Origin: JBMDXB01 sp048594975
GTDB lineage: Bacteria; Acidobacteriota; Vicinamibacteria; Vicinamibacterales; 2-12-FULL-66-21
Assembly: GCA_048594975.1 (NCBI GenBank)
Contig: JBMDXQ010000123.1
Coordinates: 1-6,341 of the forward strand
Length of the DNA: 6,341 nucleotides
Direction: 5' to 3'
Each line of letters starts with the position of its first letter. The stretch's first letter is position 1. Both the position numbers and the translations under genes were made by a program. Positions 1 to 6,164 of this stretch are shown piece by piece. Below the pieces are notes generated by a model. The model saw only the letters and a program-made list of their open reading frames with translations. It was not told the origin of the DNA and did not search any database.

Positions 1-264
1 CGCGCGCGCGTCCTCGCATGTGTCACGCGCCTTGGCGAGCGAGAGCGTTGGATACTCGCCGAGCACGAGCCGCCGCTGCGAGCCCCGATGCCGATACCGC
101 ACCGTCCACAGCTTTCGACCGCTCGGCAGCACCTGCAGAATGAGCCCGCGCGCGTGGCCATCACGTACTTCGATCGGCGTCGACCCGGGCTGAAGTCTCC
201 GCACCTGTTGATCGGACAAGGGCCTGTGGGCCACTCTCGGCACAGGCACACTGTAGGCACACAT
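1..264 (-). CDS. Tyrosine-recombinase integrase, N-terminal part (DUF4102 arm-binding domain), runs off the left edge
   Basis: Reading the minus strand from an ATG at 264 gives 88 uninterrupted codons to the window edge. The translation has the layout of the DUF4102 arm-type DNA-binding domain of phage and island integrases. There is a short leader, then PLSDQQVRRLQPG (about residues 15-27), the strand LILQVLPSGRKLWTVRYRHR, and RRLVLGEYPTLSLAKARD near residues 64-81. In this family the domain binds arm sites in the element's DNA, while the catalytic domain, here outside the window, cuts and rejoins at the attachment site. The gene points away from a tRNA-Pro 3' fragment whose end is about 130 bp upstream, the usual arrangement for an island integrated in a tRNA gene. 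No clear Shine-Dalgarno precedes the ATG, so a nearby alternative start is possible. The family call is confident. Whether the full gene is intact cannot be seen. Confidence 0.88.
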   Translation of the reverse strand, partial: MCAYSVPVPRVAHRPLSDQQVRRLQPGSTPIEVRDGHARGLILQVLPSGRKLWTVRYRHRGSQRRLVLGEYPTLSLAKARDTCEDARA

Positions 265-393
265 GAGGCGCAATGCAACGGCGTCTGCTGCAAACGCATG
301 ACAAGGCGTTGTGCCTGTAAGACTCTTATTCAGAATGAGATGGCGCTATTCAACGGTGTGCATCCGAAATCAAGCAGTTCCACGTGCACCTTT

Positions 394-438
394 CTTGGGC
401 GCAGGGGGTCGCCGGTTCGAATCCGGCCGCCCCGACCA
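394..438 (+). other. tRNA-Pro(UGG) 3' fragment, putative attachment site
   Basis: The sequence reads as the 3' part of a tRNA. It has an anticodon loop CTTGGGC (394-400, anticodon TGG), the 3' anticodon strand GCAGG (401-405), variable loop GGGTC (406-410) and a perfect T-arm GCCGG-TTCGAAT-CCGGC (411-427). It ends with acceptor strand CGCCCCG (428-434), discriminator A and an encoded CCA (436-438). Loop, T-arm and acceptor match what I know of bacterial tRNA-Pro. The matching 5' acceptor strand CGGGGCG is absent upstream, and only CCT of the 5' anticodon strand could pair, so this is not a functional gene. The match begins at the anticodon loop, a common crossover point for tyrosine recombinases. 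GCACCT just before it (386-391) also resembles tRNA sequence and may mark the outer edge of the core. Confidence 0.82.
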
Positions 439-450
439 CTTTCCGAAGTC

Positions 451-469
451 CGGGGTTCCAGCGGGGTTC
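451..469. repeat. Pair of 8-bp direct repeats, CGGGGTTC
   Basis: CGGGGTTC occurs at 451-458 and again at 462-469. The 11-bp period would place both copies on the same face of the helix. They lie about 80 bp upstream of the toxin-antitoxin operon and just after the tRNA fragment. They could be a binding site for the antitoxin or a protein-binding site of the attachment region, but two short GC-rich copies could also be chance. Confidence 0.3.
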
Positions 470-530
470 TACATACGGCGCGACGCCGGGCACCGTCCAG
501 CGGCCCTCCGGCGCCGCCGAAGTTCCGCGG

Positions 531-536
531 TAAAAT
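531..536 (+). promoter_or_regulatory. Putative -10 box TAAAAT of a leaderless promoter for the antitoxin gene
   Basis: TAAAAT is a 5-of-6 match to the TATAAT consensus and stands out in a very GC-rich context. It ends 7 bp before the ATG at 544, so transcription would begin at or next to the start codon and give a leaderless mRNA. That fits the absence of a Shine-Dalgarno sequence. No convincing -35 box is seen at the expected distance. The motif includes the first base pairs of an alternative ATG at 535. Confidence 0.4.
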
Positions 537-543
537 GAATGTC

Positions 544-819
544 ATGCGGGTCACCATTCAGCTGCCCGACGACATATCGGCCGCCCTCGAGGAGCAGTGG
601 GACGACGTGCCTCGTCGCTCGCTCGAAGCCATCGCCGTTGAGGCCTATCGGAGTGGTGCCTTGGCCGAGTCTCAAGTGCGCCGGCTGTTGGGGTTTGAGT
701 CGCGCTTTCAAGTGCACGCGCTGCTCAAGGAGCACCGCGTGCCGCTGCAGTACACGACCGCAGACCTCGAGGATGATCTGCGCGCGCAACGAGAGCTCGG
801 AATACTGCCCATCCAATGA
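544..819 (+). CDS. UPF0175-family antitoxin
   Basis: This gene encodes 91 residues with the features of UPF0175 proteins, which are small antitoxins paired with PIN-like toxins. The N-terminal strand MRVTIQLPDD is followed by a helical stretch ending in RSLEAIAVEAYRSGAL (about residues 25-40). The family hallmark AESQVRRLLGFESRFQVHAL, about residues 41-60, comes next and contains a helix-turn-helix-like segment. A tail with YTTADLEDDLR follows. In this family the N-terminal part is thought to bind DNA and the C-terminus to bind the toxin. I chose the ATG at 544 because it begins directly at the conserved RVTIQLP strand and sits 7 bp after a TAAAAT box. An ATG at 535 would add only MNV. The stop codon overlaps the next gene's start, so the two are co-translated. 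The operon is probably autoregulated, as is usual for such pairs. It sits about 100 bp from the tRNA fragment. Confidence 0.85.
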   Translation: MRVTIQLPDDISAALEEQWDDVPRRSLEAIAVEAYRSGALAESQVRRLLGFESRFQVHALLKEHRVPLQYTTADLEDDLRAQRELGILPIQ

Positions 820-1298
820 TCGTCGTGGCCGACAGCGGGCCGCTGCATTATCTGATCCTGCTGGAACACATCGACCTTCTCCGGCGCTTCTACGGCCAAG
901 TCCTGGTACCGGAGCCTGTCGCGAATGAACTGTCCGCTGCCGGCGCACCAGCCGTCGTGCAGGAATGGATCATGAAGCCGCCTACCTGGGTGGATGTGTG
1001 TCCGGTGCCGCCTGACGCTGTGTCGATGATTACCGACGATCTGGATCTCGGCGAACGGGCGGCGATCGCGCTAGCCGAGACGGTGCATGCCGATCTGCTC
1101 TTGATCGACGAAGTCGCGGGCCGTGCGGAGGCGAAGCGTCGACACCTGCGAGTGACCGGCACGCTCGGCGTACTCAGGGGAGGGGCCGAGCAAGGCCTGG
1201 TGAATGTGCCCGATTTGCTCGAACGACTCAAGGCGACCAGCTTCTATCTGGACGAGACGCTCTTGAACGCGGTCTTCGATCGGTGGCTGAAGCCTTAG
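816..1298 (+). CDS. DUF3368 PIN-like toxin (putative ribonuclease)
   Basis: The protein has 160 residues and the PIN-domain architecture of DUF3368, the regular partner of UPF0175 antitoxins. The N-terminal strand VVADSGPLHYL carries acidic D6. VPEPVANEL supplies E38, LDLGERAAIALAE supplies E80, and LLLIDEVAGRAEAKR supplies D98. The full set of acidic metal-binding residues expected of a PIN nuclease is therefore present. Next comes the family segment VTGTLGVLRGGAEQGLV (about 113-129), then C-terminal helices with SFYLDETLLN. PIN toxins cleave RNA using divalent metal. The specific target of DUF3368 is not something the sequence shows. The ATG overlaps the antitoxin stop as ATGA and has no good Shine-Dalgarno, which indicates translational coupling and keeps toxin output tied to antitoxin translation. 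Nothing suggests inactivation, so the module is probably functional and may stabilise the locus. Confidence 0.87.
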   Translation: MIVVADSGPLHYLILLEHIDLLRRFYGQVLVPEPVANELSAAGAPAVVQEWIMKPPTWVDVCPVPPDAVSMITDDLDLGERAAIALAETVHADLLLIDEVAGRAEAKRRHLRVTGTLGVLRGGAEQGLVNVPDLLERLKATSFYLDETLLNAVFDRWLKP

Positions 1299-1304
1299 CG
1301 AGGC

Positions 1305-1319
1305 GCGGCTTCTCGCCGC
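1305..1319 (+). terminator. Weak hairpin after the toxin gene
   Basis: GCGGC (1305-1309) and GCCGC (1315-1319) form a perfect 5-bp GC stem around the loop TTCTC, beginning 6 bp after the toxin stop codon. There is no T-tract after it, so it is not a standard intrinsic terminator. It may act as a weak or factor-assisted end of the toxin-antitoxin transcript. Confidence 0.25.
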
Positions 1320-1379
1320 AGCGAACGTGACCGCCAGCAACGCCGACCGCCCCGCCCGTAGCATCCACCCCATACGGAT

Positions 1380-1390
1380 TGAGGACCTCA
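1380..1390. promoter_or_regulatory. 11-bp palindrome TGAGG-A-CCTCA, possible operator
   Basis: This short perfect inverted repeat with one central base lies in the 180-bp gap between the toxin gene and the helical-protein gene, about 90 bp before the latter's start. Its position would suit a repressor site controlling the primase-helicase operon. Nothing links it to a particular regulator, and no clear promoter is seen next to it. Confidence 0.2.
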
Positions 1391-1464
1391 GATCCATCCC
1401 GGCGGCCAGCCACGACCCGATTCCCAGGACGGGGGTGCAGCTGCCACGACTGTCGGACGCGTCG

Positions 1465-1487
1465 AAGGGAACGGAATAATGTTCCGT
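1465..1487 (+). promoter_or_regulatory. Shine-Dalgarno and start-codon hairpin of the helical-protein gene
   Basis: AAGGGA (1465-1470) is a plausible ribosome binding site 8 nt before the ATG at 1479. Directly after it, ACGGAA (1471-1476) and TTCCGT (1482-1487) form a perfect 6-bp inverted repeat whose 5-nt loop TAATG contains the start codon. In RNA this could expose or hide the start codon and so tune translation. In DNA it could be a protein-binding palindrome. The site supports the choice of 1479 as start over the later in-frame ATG at 1551. Confidence 0.4.
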
Positions 1488-3116
1488 CGGCGTCCGGGCA
1501 CGCCCCGTATTCGATCGACTGACACGGACCTTGGCAGGGCCCTCGAGGCGATGACGGCTCCTGAACTCCGCGCGTTCGTTCGTGCCGTGTTGGATGAATT
1601 CGAGGACGAGCAACGAGTTCGCGCGATCGACTCGTTGATGGCCCGTGCAGCCAGGGGCGACGCTGGCTGGAAGCCGAATCGTCCGTCTTCTCGATTCGTC
1701 AAGGATGCCAGGTCGTTCGCCGACGCCGCGCAACAGGTGGGGCACGCCGACCCGGACGACGTGAGCGAACACTTGCGATTGGCCTCCAAGGCATTTCTGG
1801 CTGGCGACCACGAAAGTGCTCGAGCCGTGTTCGAGGCACTCCTGATCCCCATATCCACCGCGGACATCGATCTCGGCCAGCACGAGCTGGTTGACGATGT
1901 TCTGAGTGTCGACGTCCACACATGCGTTGCGCAGTACGTGACGAGCGTATACACAACCACGCTTCTGCCTGACCGAGCCGGCGTCGTGTGCAAAGCGATT
2001 GAGAATGTCAAACCGATCGCCTCGATTCTGAATCCGATCGGCGAGATGGAAGGCATGTCTGCAGGGGCGCTGCCGGATCTTGGTGCGTTCCTGCCGCGAT
2101 GGGTGAAACATCTCGGTCGTCGCCGGCCCTCGAAGGACGAATGGGAGAGCGACCACGAACGGTGGCTTCGTGAAGCGGTCTTCCGCTTGGAGGGAGTGAA
2201 TGGCCTCGAGCGACTCGCGCGAGAGACGAAGCGGCCACAAATCTGTCTCGCGTGGTGCGAGGCGTTGGTGGATCGAGGCGATTGGGCCGGAGCCCTTCAC
2301 GCCTTCGACGCCTGCGCGGTACTCGTGGGTAAGTCGCATTGGCGTGGTGAACTTTTCGATGGCGGGGCGCTGGCCGCACAACAACTGAAGCGATCTGATG
2401 TGGCCAAACGGCTGGCGGCCGCATGGCATGCCGCTCCGACACTGACGCGACTACTGCGATGGCTGGTTGCCGAGGATCGCAGCCCAACCGCTCTTCGGGC
2501 GAAGGCGAGAAAGATTGTATCGCGCTGCCCCAAGACGGCCGGACGGCAACTCGGCCTGCTTCGTCTTCTTGCCGGCGATATTCGCGGGGCAGCCGACCTA
2601 CTAGGGCAGGCCTCGGGTCTTGGTTGGTCGAGCGAGGAGCATCCCGGTCACGTACTGTTCCCGTCGTTCGCGGTCCTGCTGGCGCACCACACCTCGAGGA
2701 GGAAGAGCGACACGCTTCTTGCGGACCTCGAGTCAACGTGTCGCGATCCGCTGGAGATTCTGGCGCCTGATGACGTCGAGGTGAGACCCAAGCTGGGCAC
2801 ACCCTCGATCGCCGCGCTGATTCAGGACGTGTCTTCGACGATCACCTTGTCCGAAGCGGATCTAAAATCGCTGGTCGACGCCATGTTGGTCGCTGCCGAG
2901 AGGCGCGTTGCCGGAATCCTGGGCAACTCACGACGCCGCCACTATGGTCACGCCGCGACGCTCGTGGCCTCTTGCGCTGCGCTGGCACCTGGGGGCAGCG
3001 ACAAGGACATGTCCGCATGGATGATGGGGCTGCGACAAACCTACTCGCGTCGTCACGCTTTCAGAGAGGAACTGAGGCGTGCGATGCAGAGTCTGGGCGT
3101 GTCCACGACTGACTGA
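1479..3116 (+). CDS. Uncharacterised 545-residue helical (TPR-like) protein, partner of the primase-helicase
   Basis: I do not recognise a named family with certainty. The sequence is alpha-helical, has no signal peptide or membrane segment, and contains several helix-turn-helix pairs with the look of TPR repeats. They are SEHLRLASKAFLAGDHESAR (about 96-115), AWCEALVDRGDWAGALHAF (258-276) and RQLGLLRLLAGDIRGAADLL (356-375). The C-terminal stretch HYGHAATLVASCAALAP, followed by WMMGLRQTYSRRHAFREEL (514-532), resembles helical tails of SWIM-finger and DUF6880-like proteins. No SWIM or other zinc motif is present. Highly patterned segments such as DIDLGQHELVDDVLSVDVH (129-147) and GLGWSSEEHPGHVLFP (380-395) look like conserved family signatures. 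The gene ends 86 bp before the primase-helicase ATG on the same strand, so the two probably form an operon. A scaffold or sensor role for the conflict system is inference. The start at 1479 has a reasonable ribosome binding site. Confidence 0.8.
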   Translation: MFRRRPGTPRIRSTDTDLGRALEAMTAPELRAFVRAVLDEFEDEQRVRAIDSLMARAARGDAGWKPNRPSSRFVKDARSFADAAQQVGHADPDDVSEHLRLASKAFLAGDHESARAVFEALLIPISTADIDLGQHELVDDVLSVDVHTCVAQYVTSVYTTTLLPDRAGVVCKAIENVKPIASILNPIGEMEGMSAGALPDLGAFLPRWVKHLGRRRPSKDEWESDHERWLREAVFRLEGVNGLERLARETKRPQICLAWCEALVDRGDWAGALHAFDACAVLVGKSHWRGELFDGGALAAQQLKRSDVAKRLAAAWHAAPTLTRLLRWLVAEDRSPTALRAKARKIVSRCPKTAGRQLGLLRLLAGDIRGAADLLGQASGLGWSSEEHPGHVLFPSFAVLLAHHTSRRKSDTLLADLESTCRDPLEILAPDDVEVRPKLGTPSIAALIQDVSSTITLSEADLKSLVDAMLVAAERRVAGILGNSRRRHYGHAATLVASCAALAPGGSDKDMSAWMMGLRQTYSRRHAFREELRRAMQSLGVSTTD

Positions 3117-3202
3117 CGCGACGGCCCACGCTCGCTCCTGTCCAAGCACCGAAGCGGGAAAGATCGGGCGGCCTCTCGTTGTTGACAGGCGAAATAAACC
3201 TC

Positions 3203-6055
3203 ATGGACCTAATCTCGGGGCCAGTCGTTCAGACGTCGTCGCCGGAGGCGAAGATCGCCCTTTTTCGGTCGCTCTTCCGAGGTCGCGAAGACGTGTACCC
3301 GCGGCGATTCGAGAGCCGCAAAACGGGCAGGGCTGGGTACGCGCCCGCGTGTGCCAACGAGTGGGTCCGAGGCGTATGCGAGAAGCCACGCATCAAATGC
3401 GCTGAATGTCCCAACCGTCGGTTCCTTCCCGTCACGGACGACGTCATTCGTTGGCACCTGTCAGGTTCCGACGCCGAGCGACAGCCCTTCGTCGCTGGCG
3501 TCTATCCGTTGCTCCAGGACGAGACGTGCTTCTTCCTTGCTGTCGATTTCGACAAGGCCGGCTGGCGGGAAGATGCTGCAGCGTTTCTTGAAACCTGTGA
3601 TCAGCTCAGTCTGCCAGCCGCGCTCGAACGGTCACGGTCGGGGCGAGGCGCGCATGTGTGGTTTTTCTTCGAAGAGGCCATTCCGGCCGCGCTTGCCCGA
3701 CGACTCGGATCGCACGTCCTCACCGAGACAATGGAACGGCGGCCGGACATCGGTCTCGATTCGTACGACCGTCTGTTTCCAAATCAAGACACGATGCCGC
3801 ACGGAGGATTTGGAAACCTCATTGGCCTTCCGCTCCAGAGGGCTTCTCGCAAACACGACAACACCGTCTTCCTGAATCGCGCCTTTGTTCCGTGGACCGA
3901 CCAGTGGGCGTTTCTCGCGGGTGTTCGCAAGATAGCGAGATCGCAGGTCGAACAGATTGCCGAGGACGCTGAACGACGAGGTCGCATCCTCGGCGTACGG
4001 TTGCCACCGCAGGACGATGAAGAAGCAGAGCCTTGGACCGCACCTCCGTCGCGTCGAAGAGAGGCCCCGATCGTTGGGGACTTGCCAGCGTCGTTGGAAC
4101 TCGTCCTTGGTAATCAGATCTACATCTCCAAGCAAGGACTGCATCCTGGGCTTCGAAACCGACTGCTTCGGCTTGCTGCGTTTCAGAACCCCGAGTTCTA
4201 CAAGGCGCAAGCGATGCGGCTTTCGACATACACCAAGCCACGCGTCATCGCGTGCGCCGAAGACCTCCCCCATCACATCGGGCTGCCGCGCGGCTGCCTC
4301 GATGACGTTCGCAAGACGGCCACCGATCTTGGTATTCGTACGGCCATTCGCGATGAACGTCGAGACGGCAGTCGTCTGGAGGTGAAGTTTCAAGGCGAGC
4401 TTCGGCGCGAGCAGAAGGCTGCAGCCGACGCCATGCTGCGCCACGAGACTGGTGTCCTCGCCGCGACGACCGCCTTCGGCAAAACCGTCGTCGCTGCGTG
4501 GCTCATCGCCCAACGCGGGGTGAACACGCTCGTGCTCGTTCACCATCGCCAGCTACTCGATCAGTGGGTCGAGCGGCTGTCGACGTTCCTCGATACGCCC
4601 GCGAAATCAATCGGTCGGATCGGCGGCGGACGAAATCGACCGACCGGAAGGATTGACGTCGCCATCATTCAGAGTCTTGTCCGCAAGGGCGTAGTCGATG
4701 ACCGTGTCGCCGAGTACGGCCATATGATCGTCGACGAATGCCACCACCTGTCGGCGCACAGTTTCGAACAGGTGGCACGCCAGGCTAAAGCCCGATTCGT
4801 CGTCGGCTTGTCGGCAACCGTCGCACGCAAGGACGGTCACCATCCGATCATCTTCATGCAGTGCGGCCCGGTTCGGCATCAGGTGAGTGCGCGCGCACAA
4901 GCGGCCTCTCGGCCGTTCGAGCACTTCGTGCTGGTTCAGCCAACGGGCTTCCAGCCGACAAGGAACCCCGATCAGGACAAGCGTGCCGAATTCCAGACGC
5001 TCTATCAGGAGTTGGTCGAGGACACAACTCGTACTCGGCGAATCTGCGAGGACGTCATCGACTCGGTCCGCAATGGGCGTTCTCCGTTGTTACTGACCGA
5101 GCGCAATGATCATCTCGACCGCTTCGAGAAGGAGCTTGCGACGCGCGTCGATCACGTCGTGGTCTTGCGTGCCGGTATGGGCAAGAAGCAGCGGCAGGCG
5201 GTCAATGACCGCCTCGCAGCCATCCCGCGCGACGAGGGGCGAATCATCGTCGCGACCGGCAAGTACGTTGGCGAGGGGTTCGACGACGCACGTTTGGACA
5301 CGTTGTTTCTGACGCTTCCTGTTTCCTGGCGAGGAACGGTCGCCCAGTACGCCGGGCGGCTCCATCGTCTGTACGACGGGAAACGCGAGGTGCGCATCTA
5401 CGACTACGCCGATCTCAACGTGCCGATGCTGGCGCGAATGTTTGATCGGCGATGTCGCGGGTATGAGGCTATCGGCTACGCGATCCTTCTTCCGGCCAGC
5501 GCCGTTCCAGGATGGCCGGCCGATGTCGTTCTTCCGTCCGATCCAGTCTGGAAGCGCGATTACTCCGGTAGCGTGCGAAGGCTCATTAGGGACGGCGTCG
5601 ACACGCCGCTGGCGAGCTTATTCGGGCACACCGCCCGGCCGATGCCGCAGGACGCCGAGGGTGCAGCTCGGGCAAGAAGTGCAACCGAGGCGTTCCTCTA
5701 CCGGCGACTGGACACGCTGGCGGAGACCAGTGGACGCTTCCGTCTCAACGTGGCGCTGCCGATCCCGTTCGACGGCTTCGGAACCCTTGAGGTCGACCTG
5801 CTGTGCGCCGACGCGCGCCTTGTCATCGAACTCGATGGCGACCAGCACCTCGCGGATCCAGTCGCGTATCGTCGCGACAGGCGGAAAGACCGGTTGCTGC
5901 AGGAGAACGGCTACTTCGTGCTGCGCTTTCTTGCCGAGGACGTAGGCAAGGACTTGGACGCCGTGCTGGATGCGATCCTGAAGGTGCTTGCTAGGCGTCA
6001 CCAATCAGCAGCACGGGTCGAGCCTCTTAAGTTCGTACGGGGAGGCAGGGAATGA
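3203..6055 (+). CDS. TOTE-type archaeo-eukaryotic primase / SF2 helicase / DUF559 nuclease fusion protein
   Basis: The protein has about 950 residues in three parts. At the N-terminus, a four-cysteine zinc site (C50, C59, C66, C69) leads into an archaeo-eukaryotic primase domain with metal-binding FLAVDFDK (D115, D117), SGRGAHVW (H151) and DRLFPNQD...FGNLIGLPLQ (189-212). This is the arrangement of primases named after TOTE conflict systems. An SF2 helicase follows: Walker A ATTAFGKT (421-428), VLVHHRQLLDQW, DECHH (511-515), GLSATVARKDG, ATGKYVGEGFDD and AQYAGRLHR (714-722). The C-terminus (about 825-910) is DUF559/Vsr-like, with EVD (D865), IELDGDQH (E876, D878, H882) and YFVLRF, so a PD-(D/E)xK nuclease appears intact. 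It probably primes, unwinds and cuts DNA. Defence against mobile DNA is inferred, and element replication is an alternative. I chose the ATG at 3203; TTG starts at 3179 or 3182 would add seven or eight residues. A strong ribosome binding site overlaps its end. Confidence 0.9.
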   Translation: MDLISGPVVQTSSPEAKIALFRSLFRGREDVYPRRFESRKTGRAGYAPACANEWVRGVCEKPRIKCAECPNRRFLPVTDDVIRWHLSGSDAERQPFVAGVYPLLQDETCFFLAVDFDKAGWREDAAAFLETCDQLSLPAALERSRSGRGAHVWFFFEEAIPAALARRLGSHVLTETMERRPDIGLDSYDRLFPNQDTMPHGGFGNLIGLPLQRASRKHDNTVFLNRAFVPWTDQWAFLAGVRKIARSQVEQIAEDAERRGRILGVRLPPQDDEEAEPWTAPPSRRREAPIVGDLPASLELVLGNQIYISKQGLHPGLRNRLLRLAAFQNPEFYKAQAMRLSTYTKPRVIACAEDLPHHIGLPRGCLDDVRKTATDLGIRTAIRDERRDGSRLEVKFQGELRREQKAAADAMLRHETGVLAATTAFGKTVVAAWLIAQRGVNTLVLVHHRQLLDQWVERLSTFLDTPAKSIGRIGGGRNRPTGRIDVAIIQSLVRKGVVDDRVAEYGHMIVDECHHLSAHSFEQVARQAKARFVVGLSATVARKDGHHPIIFMQCGPVRHQVSARAQAASRPFEHFVLVQPTGFQPTRNPDQDKRAEFQTLYQELVEDTTRTRRICEDVIDSVRNGRSPLLLTERNDHLDRFEKELATRVDHVVVLRAGMGKKQRQAVNDRLAAIPRDEGRIIVATGKYVGEGFDDARLDTLFLTLPVSWRGTVAQYAGRLHRLYDGKREVRIYDYADLNVPMLARMFDRRCRGYEAIGYAILLPASAVPGWPADVVLPSDPVWKRDYSGSVRRLIRDGVDTPLASLFGHTARPMPQDAEGAARARSATEAFLYRRLDTLAETSGRFRLNVALPIPFDGFGTLEVDLLCADARLVIELDGDQHLADPVAYRRDRRKDRLLQENGYFVLRFLAEDVGKDLDAVLDAILKVLARRHQSAARVEPLKFVRGGRE
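6041..6054 (+). other. Strong Shine-Dalgarno and ATG overlapping the primase-helicase stop
   Basis: GGAGG (6041-6045) lies 6 nt before an ATG at 6052 that overlaps the TGA at 6053-6055 as ATGA. This is the best ribosome binding site in the window and looks like coupling to a third operon gene. The reading frame stays open to the window end. However, after 6165 it runs over the DUF433 gene in a different frame and has a low-complexity arginine- and serine-rich translation. The frame is therefore either the stump of a lost gene, a short peptide-coding frame, or chance. I do not call it a CDS. Confidence 0.3.
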
Positions 6056-6128
6056 ACCGGTTGCGGCCTGGCAGACGCCCGAGATCTCCCATCGAGGGCT
6101 TGACGAACACGGCCGCCGGAGCGCCCCT

Positions 6129-6158
6129 TTCGCAGATCATCGGCCTCCGGGCTACACT
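6129..6158 (+). promoter_or_regulatory. Putative leaderless promoter of the DUF433 gene
   Basis: TACACT (6153-6158) ends 6 bp before the ATG at 6165. A weak -35-like TTCGCA (6129-6134) lies 18 bp upstream of it, matching TTGACA at four of six positions. No Shine-Dalgarno precedes the gene, so transcription starting near the ATG is plausible. The spacing mirrors the TAAAAT box in front of the first antitoxin gene. The rest of the 109-bp spacer after the primase-helicase gene shows no terminator with a T-tract. Confidence 0.4.
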
Positions 6159-6164
6159 GTCACT

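Larger units (their letters stand above)
1..438. mobile_element. Right-hand end of a tRNA-Pro-integrated element (integrase plus attachment site)
   Basis: An integrase gene lies immediately inside a displaced tRNA 3' end. Site-specific elements that insert in the 3' half of a tRNA gene restore the intact tRNA at one junction and leave a duplicated 3' fragment at the other. The fragment at 394-438 reads rightwards with its 3' end to the right, so the element body must lie to the left, where the integrase is. The other junction, with the complete tRNA-Pro, should be to the left of this window. The extent given is only the visible part. The boundary is inferred from this logic because no second att copy is available for comparison. 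Confidence 0.6.

Noticed and set aside
1..10. CG dinucleotide repeat at the window start
   Set aside because: It is part of the integrase reading frame (alanine and arginine codons) and is too short to be meaningful.
365..438. A complete but divergent tRNA-Pro
   Set aside because: A 74-nt layout can be forced with CGAAATC as the 5' acceptor and GCA/TGC as a D stem. Only two of seven acceptor pairs plus one wobble form, and the anticodon stem is half broken, so only the 3' part is credible.
88..543. Long open frame extending the antitoxin upstream to 88
   Set aside because: It would read antisense through the integrase gene and straight through the tRNA fragment. Homology to UPF0175 begins only at the ATG near 544.
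330..557. Minus-strand frame with GGRIRTGDP-like residues
   Set aside because: This peptide is the well-known spurious translation of the antisense of a tRNA T-arm and acceptor end. The DNA is explained by the tRNA fragment.
1071..2429. 452-residue minus-strand open frame
   Set aside because: It lies antisense to the toxin and helical-protein genes, has an arginine-rich composition with no domain pattern, and crosses two genes with clear coding character. It is a GC-rich shadow frame.
3182..3215. Promoter TTGACA ... TAATCT before the primase-helicase gene
   Set aside because: The -35-like box is perfect, but the only -10-like sequence is 22 bp away and inside the coding region. The spacing is too long for a normal promoter.
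3632..4546. 304-residue minus-strand open frame
   Set aside because: It is antisense to the primase and early helicase domains, whose motifs are unambiguous on the plus strand, and has no recognisable domain of its own.
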